Origin: SFDP01 sp051653625
GTDB lineage: Bacteria > Bacillota > Clostridia > Lachnospirales > Lachnospiraceae
Length of the DNA: 5,365 bases
Reading direction: 5' to 3'
NCBI GenBank assembly: GCA_051653625.1
Contig: JBOFWM010000033.1
Span: 1-5,365 of the forward strand
Below, piece by piece: positions 5,088-5,365 of the stretch (its first letter is position 1; each line of letters opens with the position of its first letter). The notes under the pieces were generated by a model. It did not search any database, was not told where the DNA came from, and saw nothing but the letters and a program-made list of their open reading frames with translations. The position numbers and the translations under genes are program-made.

Positions 5088-5365
5088 ATGAGAAAAAATA
5101 CAAAAATGACAAAAAACAGAAGGCTTAAAAAAAGTATTAGACGAACTTTAGGAGCGTTGTTTCTAATATCAGCAATTATAGTAGCAGCAATACCATTTCC
5201 AGATTCAATTGCGGAAGATTTGGAAAAAAGTACCAAATTAAGAGATGCTTATGAATATAATACTTCATTGAAGAACGAAGATATAAGTAGTGGGAATATT
5301 AATCTTGGAGATAATGACGCAACTACAAAAGGAGCATTAACGATACGTCTTGCATCAAGTAATAC
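5088..5365 (+). CDS. exported protein with signal peptide, N-terminal 92 residues only
   Basis: The gene runs off the window. ATG 5088 is preceded by GGAGG (5078-5082) with a 5-nt spacer and lies 19 bases after the sortase stop codon, with no terminator between, so the two are probably one transcript. The N-terminus is strongly basic (residues 2-19, with RRLKKSIRR), then hydrophobic (TLGALFLISAIIVAAIPFP, about 20-38). A plausible signal peptidase I site follows SIA at residue 42. The visible mature part (43-92) is polar, rich in Asn, Asp, Ser, Thr and Lys, with no recognisable domain. As I recall, similar signal sequences (LGAL..-VAAIP) precede large cell-surface proteins of Lachnospiraceae that sit beside class B sortases, which would make it a sortase substrate or partner. 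The C-terminal sorting motif that would decide this is outside the window. Confidence 0.85.
   Translation, partial: MRKNTKMTKNRRLKKSIRRTLGALFLISAIIVAAIPFPDSIAEDLEKSTKLRDAYEYNTSLKNEDISSGNINLGDNDATTKGALTIRLASSN

Noticed and set aside
5006..5236. Minus-strand ORF across the sortase end and the next gene's start
   Set aside because: It is the complement of the signal peptide region, whose hydrophobic codons give a hydrophobic mirror; the plus-strand gene has a clear GGAGG and operon spacing.

Overview
The window looks like chromosomal DNA of a low-GC Gram-positive anaerobe of the class Clostridia, most plausibly Lachnospiraceae. I infer this from the AT-rich codon usage, strong GGAGG-type ribosome binding sites, a class B sortase of clostridial type next to an exported protein, and a tiny Cys/Gly-rich protein of a kind seen in that group. 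No search was run, so the taxonomy is an inference. No phage, insertion sequence, CRISPR or tRNA signal was seen.

Layout. Positions 1-133 (+) hold the 3' end of an ORF that reads like the end of a PDZ domain and seems frameshifted. A near-consensus sigma-A promoter (145-173) and a 14-bp leader hairpin (198-235) precede leuS, the leucyl-tRNA synthetase, whose real start is GTG 266 (803 aa, ends 2677). leuS meets a minus-strand two-gene unit tail to tail. The two share one symmetric terminator (2672-2724) whose arms contain both stop codons. The minus-strand unit holds two uncharacterised helical proteins of 155 aa (2999-3466) and 92 aa (2719-2997), one base apart. Behind its start lies a second symmetric terminator (3547-3584) that ends a 72-aa Cys/Gly-rich minus-strand gene (3597-3815) carrying a recent internal duplication. 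A divergent intergenic region (3816-3988) then leads into a plus-strand unit. That unit is a class B sortase with an N-terminal cytoplasmic extension (3989-5068) and, 19 bases later, the start of a signal-peptide-bearing surface or secreted protein (5088 to the window edge).

How the genes relate. leuS is housekeeping translation and stands alone on its own promoter. The sortase and the exported protein behind it look co-transcribed and probably belong to one surface-display function, but the sorting signal that would prove it lies beyond the window. The minus-strand genes have no function I can assign. The most interesting points are the N-terminal domain of the sortase, the duplicated CCCGG module of the Cys-rich protein, the paired uncharacterised genes, an AUG-UGA start-stop element overlapping the GUG start of the 155-aa gene, and the promoter-proximal hairpin of leuS in place of a T-box.
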